From CAWEHQ01 sp051001995 (GTDB taxonomy: Bacteria > Actinomycetota > Thermoleophilia > Solirubrobacterales > Thermoleophilaceae), in contig JBPCMT010000210.1 of NCBI GenBank assembly GCA_051001995.1, forward strand, positions 1 to 23,935: a stretch of 23,935 nt of DNA. The letters run 5' to 3'. Within the stretch, counting starts at the first letter, position 1; the number at the start of each line of letters is the position of its first letter. Below are positions 21,999 to 23,935 of this stretch, piece by piece. The position numbers and the translations under genes are program-made. Below the pieces are notes generated by a model. That model had not been told where the DNA came from. It ran no database searches and saw only the letters and a program-made list of their open reading frames with translations.

Positions 21999-22936
21999 GC
22001 GCCCTGCCCGGCGAACGGGACCGGGATTCCCGCGCAGGGCGCGGGGCGCGAGCCGCCAGAGCGCTCCGGCTCTGGATCGTGGCGGCGCGGCCGCGAACGC
22101 TCCCCGCCGCAGTCGCCCCGGTGGCCGTAGGCACGGCGCTCGCCGGCTCAGAGGGCACCTTCCGGCCGCTCGCCTTTGCCGCCGCTTTGATCGGAAGCGT
22201 GTTCATCCAGGTCGGCACGAACCTGTCGAACGACTACTCGGACGCGCGCCGCGGCGCCGACACCGAGGATCGGCTCGGCCCGGTGCGGGTCACCGCCGGC
22301 GGGCTGATGCCGCCGCGCCACGTGCTGGTCGGGACCTACCTCGCCTTCGGAGTCGCGGTCGCCGCCGGCCTCTACCTGGCGGCGGTGGCCGGCGCGGAGC
22401 TGCTGCTCGTGGGCGTCGCCTCGATCCTCGCGGGCGTGCTCTACACGGGCGGTCCCCGCCCCTACGGCTACGAGGGCCTCGGCGAGCTGTTCGTGTTCCT
22501 GTTCTTCGGCGTCGTCGCGGTCACGGGCTCCTACTTCGTGCAGACCGAGCGGCTCACCCTCGAGGCCGTGGCGCTGTCGGTCCCGGTCGGGCTGCTCGCC
22601 GCCGCGATCCTGGTCGTGAACAACGTCCGCGACGTGGACACCGATCGCCGCGCCGGCAAGCGGACGCTGGCGGTCAAGCTCGGCCGTGCCCGGGCGCGCC
22701 GGCTGTTCGCGGCGATGGTCGCCGTCGCCTTCGCCTCCCCGGTCGTGATCTGGCTCGCCGGCGGGCTGAGCGCCTGGGTCCTGCTGCCGCTGCTCTGCGT
22801 TCCGCTCGCGGTCTCGCTCGCGCACGTCGTCGCCACCCGCAGCGACGGACCGGCCCTGAACGCGGCGCTCGCGCGGACGGGCGCGCTGCTCGCCGCGTTC
22901 TCGCTGCTGCTCGCGGCGGGCACGCTCGCGTCGTGA
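21995..22936 (+). CDS. menA: 1,4-Dihydroxy-2-naphthoate polyprenyltransferase
   Basis: MenA attaches the isoprenoid chain to dihydroxynaphthoate in the membrane. The product (313 residues from TTG 21995) is rich in hydrophobic helices and carries both Asp-rich prenyl-diphosphate motifs: NDYSDARRGAD (79-89) and NNVRDVDTDRRAGKRTL (209-225), plus the N-terminal LRLWIVAARPRTLPAAVAPV typical of MenA. The TTG overlaps the menB stop (TTGA, 21995-21998); the first 24 residues are Arg-rich and unlike the family, so a GTG at 22078 is a less likely later start. Operon with menB is clear. Confidence 0.93.
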   Translation: MSALPGERDRDSRAGRGARAARALRLWIVAARPRTLPAAVAPVAVGTALAGSEGTFRPLAFAAALIGSVFIQVGTNLSNDYSDARRGADTEDRLGPVRVTAGGLMPPRHVLVGTYLAFGVAVAAGLYLAAVAGAELLLVGVASILAGVLYTGGPRPYGYEGLGELFVFLFFGVVAVTGSYFVQTERLTLEAVALSVPVGLLAAAILVVNNVRDVDTDRRAGKRTLAVKLGRARARRLFAAMVAVAFASPVVIWLAGGLSAWVLLPLLCVPLAVSLAHVVATRSDGPALNAALARTGALLAAFSLLLAAGTLAS

Positions 22937-22970
22937 TCGCCTGTCAGGACCGCCCTCGCAGCGCTCGCCG

Positions 22971-23935
22971 GTGCTGAAACGGACGCTCAGGCGCCTGTCG
23001 CTTCCTTTCGGGGAGCCCTTCGCGACAGCGCGCGGCGTGGTGGCCGCCCGCGACCTGCTCCTGCTCCGACTCGAGGACGACGACGGCGCCGTCGGCCACG
23101 GCGAGGCGGCTCCGTTCGAGCCCTACGACGGGGTGCCGATCGACTCGATCGCCCGCGCGCTCGTCGACGCCGACGTCTCGGCCGACGGTTGCTCGCGTGA
23201 TCTGCCGCCCCACGCGCGCGCGGCCGTCGAGATGGCGCTGCTCGACCTACGCGCGCGGCGCGACGGGCGTCCGGTCGGCGAGCCCGGCGCGGAGGCGATC
23301 GCCGTCAACCGCACGCTCGGCGCCGGCCCGCCCGAGGAGGTCGCCGGTCGTGCGCGAGCCGGCGTGCGCGACGGCTTCTCCTGCTTCAAGCTGAAGGTCG
23401 GGCTCCCCGACGACGCGGAGCGCGTGGCGGCGGTGCGCGAGGCGATCGGCCCGTGGCCGGCGCTGCGCCTCGACGCGAACGGCGCCTGGAGCACGGACGA
23501 GGCGATCCGGACGATGTCCACGCTCGCCTCCTACGACATCGAGCTGCTCGAGCAGCCGTGCGCGACGCTATCCGAGCTCGCCGAGGTTCGGGCCGCGCTC
23601 GCCGTCCGAATCGCGGCCGACGAACCGATCGCCAACGCCGGCGACGTCGAGCAGGCAGCCGACGCGCGCGCGTGCGACGCCATCAACGTGAAGCTGGCCG
23701 CCAGCGGCGGCTTCTCGGGCGCCCGCGCCGCGGTCAGAGCCGCGACCGCGTGCGGCCTCGATCCCTACCTGTCCAGCACCTTCGACGGCCCCTGGGGCAT
23801 CGCCGCCTCGCTCCAGCTCGCGGCGGCCGAGCGCATCTCGCTCGCCTGCGGGCTCGCGACGCTGGAGCTGTTCGACACGCGCCTGGCGCGGGCGCTGCCG
23901 CCGCCGAACGCGGGGCTACAGGCGGTGCCGCAGGG
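22971..23935 (+). CDS. menC: o-Succinylbenzoate synthase, C-terminus cut by window edge
   Basis: MenC dehydrates SHCHC to o-succinylbenzoate. GTG 22971 opens a frame of at least 321 residues that continues past the window. Enolase-superfamily residues are all visible: FKLKVG with Lys140 and Lys142, LDANGAW with metal ligand Asp168, LEQP with Glu194, ADEP with Asp217 and NVKLAASGG with Lys241. The capping part GEAAPFEPYDG (about 44-54) is also MenC-like. The related dipeptide epimerase and N-acylamino acid racemase functions cannot be excluded from fold alone, but the menB-menA context argues for MenC. It follows menA after a 34-base gap; upstream in-frame starts are absent. Confidence 0.92.
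   Translation, partial: MLKRTLRRLSLPFGEPFATARGVVAARDLLLLRLEDDDGAVGHGEAAPFEPYDGVPIDSIARALVDADVSADGCSRDLPPHARAAVEMALLDLRARRDGRPVGEPGAEAIAVNRTLGAGPPEEVAGRARAGVRDGFSCFKLKVGLPDDAERVAAVREAIGPWPALRLDANGAWSTDEAIRTMSTLASYDIELLEQPCATLSELAEVRAALAVRIAADEPIANAGDVEQAADARACDAINVKLAASGGFSGARAAVRAATACGLDPYLSSTFDGPWGIAASLQLAAAERISLACGLATLELFDTRLARALPPPNAGLQAVPQ

Overview
The window is very GC-rich chromosomal DNA with GTG/TTG starts, dense 1-4 base gene overlaps and several TANNNT boxes placed 6-12 bases before start codons (leaderless-type signals). Together with menaquinone synthesis and a leuA leader peptide, this suggests an actinobacterium, perhaps Thermoleophilia/Solirubrobacterales. That placement is inference from style, not from a marker gene. 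No rRNA, tRNA, CRISPR, insertion sequence or phage gene was seen.

Layout. 1-4223 (minus): a leucine operon, XRE-cupin regulator > leuC > leuD > SAM methyltransferase > leuB (cut by the window edge). The last three junctions are all GTGA start/stop overlaps. 4232-4457: an intergenic region with a perfect inverted repeat at the regulator start and a folded leader before a GH3 glycosidase gene (4458-5627, plus). 5650-5885: a small ORF and a decayed DNA-methyltransferase tail. 5996-9979 (minus): an exported LVIVD-repeat protein, an SDR, and an asparagine-synthetase-like protein without a glutaminase nucleophile. 10003-11045 (plus): an intact GNAT acyltransferase and its frameshifted tandem copy. 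11059-13815 (minus): a maleylacetate-reductase-like dehydrogenase, leuA, and a leucine-rich leader peptide. 14032-17847 (minus): quinone oxidoreductase, serA and a class V aminotransferase. 17932-19581 (minus): ilvC followed by a proline-rich DUF4190-type membrane protein. 19644-23935: a truncated exported ORF and the menaquinone genes menE (minus) and menB, menA, menC (plus; menC cut by the window edge).

How it works together. Most minus-strand genes serve branched-chain amino acid and serine synthesis: IlvC makes dihydroxy-isovalerate, LeuA/LeuCD/LeuB extend 2-oxoisovalerate toward leucine, and SerA plus the class V aminotransferase could give phosphoserine. The men genes cover OSB synthesis, its CoA activation, ring closure and prenylation; menF, menD and menH are not in view.

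Most interesting points: (1) a 17-codon leader upstream of leuA with 7 Leu codons, whose Leu-codon run is exactly complementary to a Shine-Dalgarno sequence in front of an 8-codon mini-cistron that overlaps leuA, a candidate translational attenuator; (2) a trans-aconitate-methyltransferase-like gene locked between leuD and leuB, possibly acting on a leucine-pathway intermediate; (3) overlapping divergent -10 boxes between menE and menB; (4) the AsnB-like/GNAT divergent pair with a duplicated, deleted GNAT copy.
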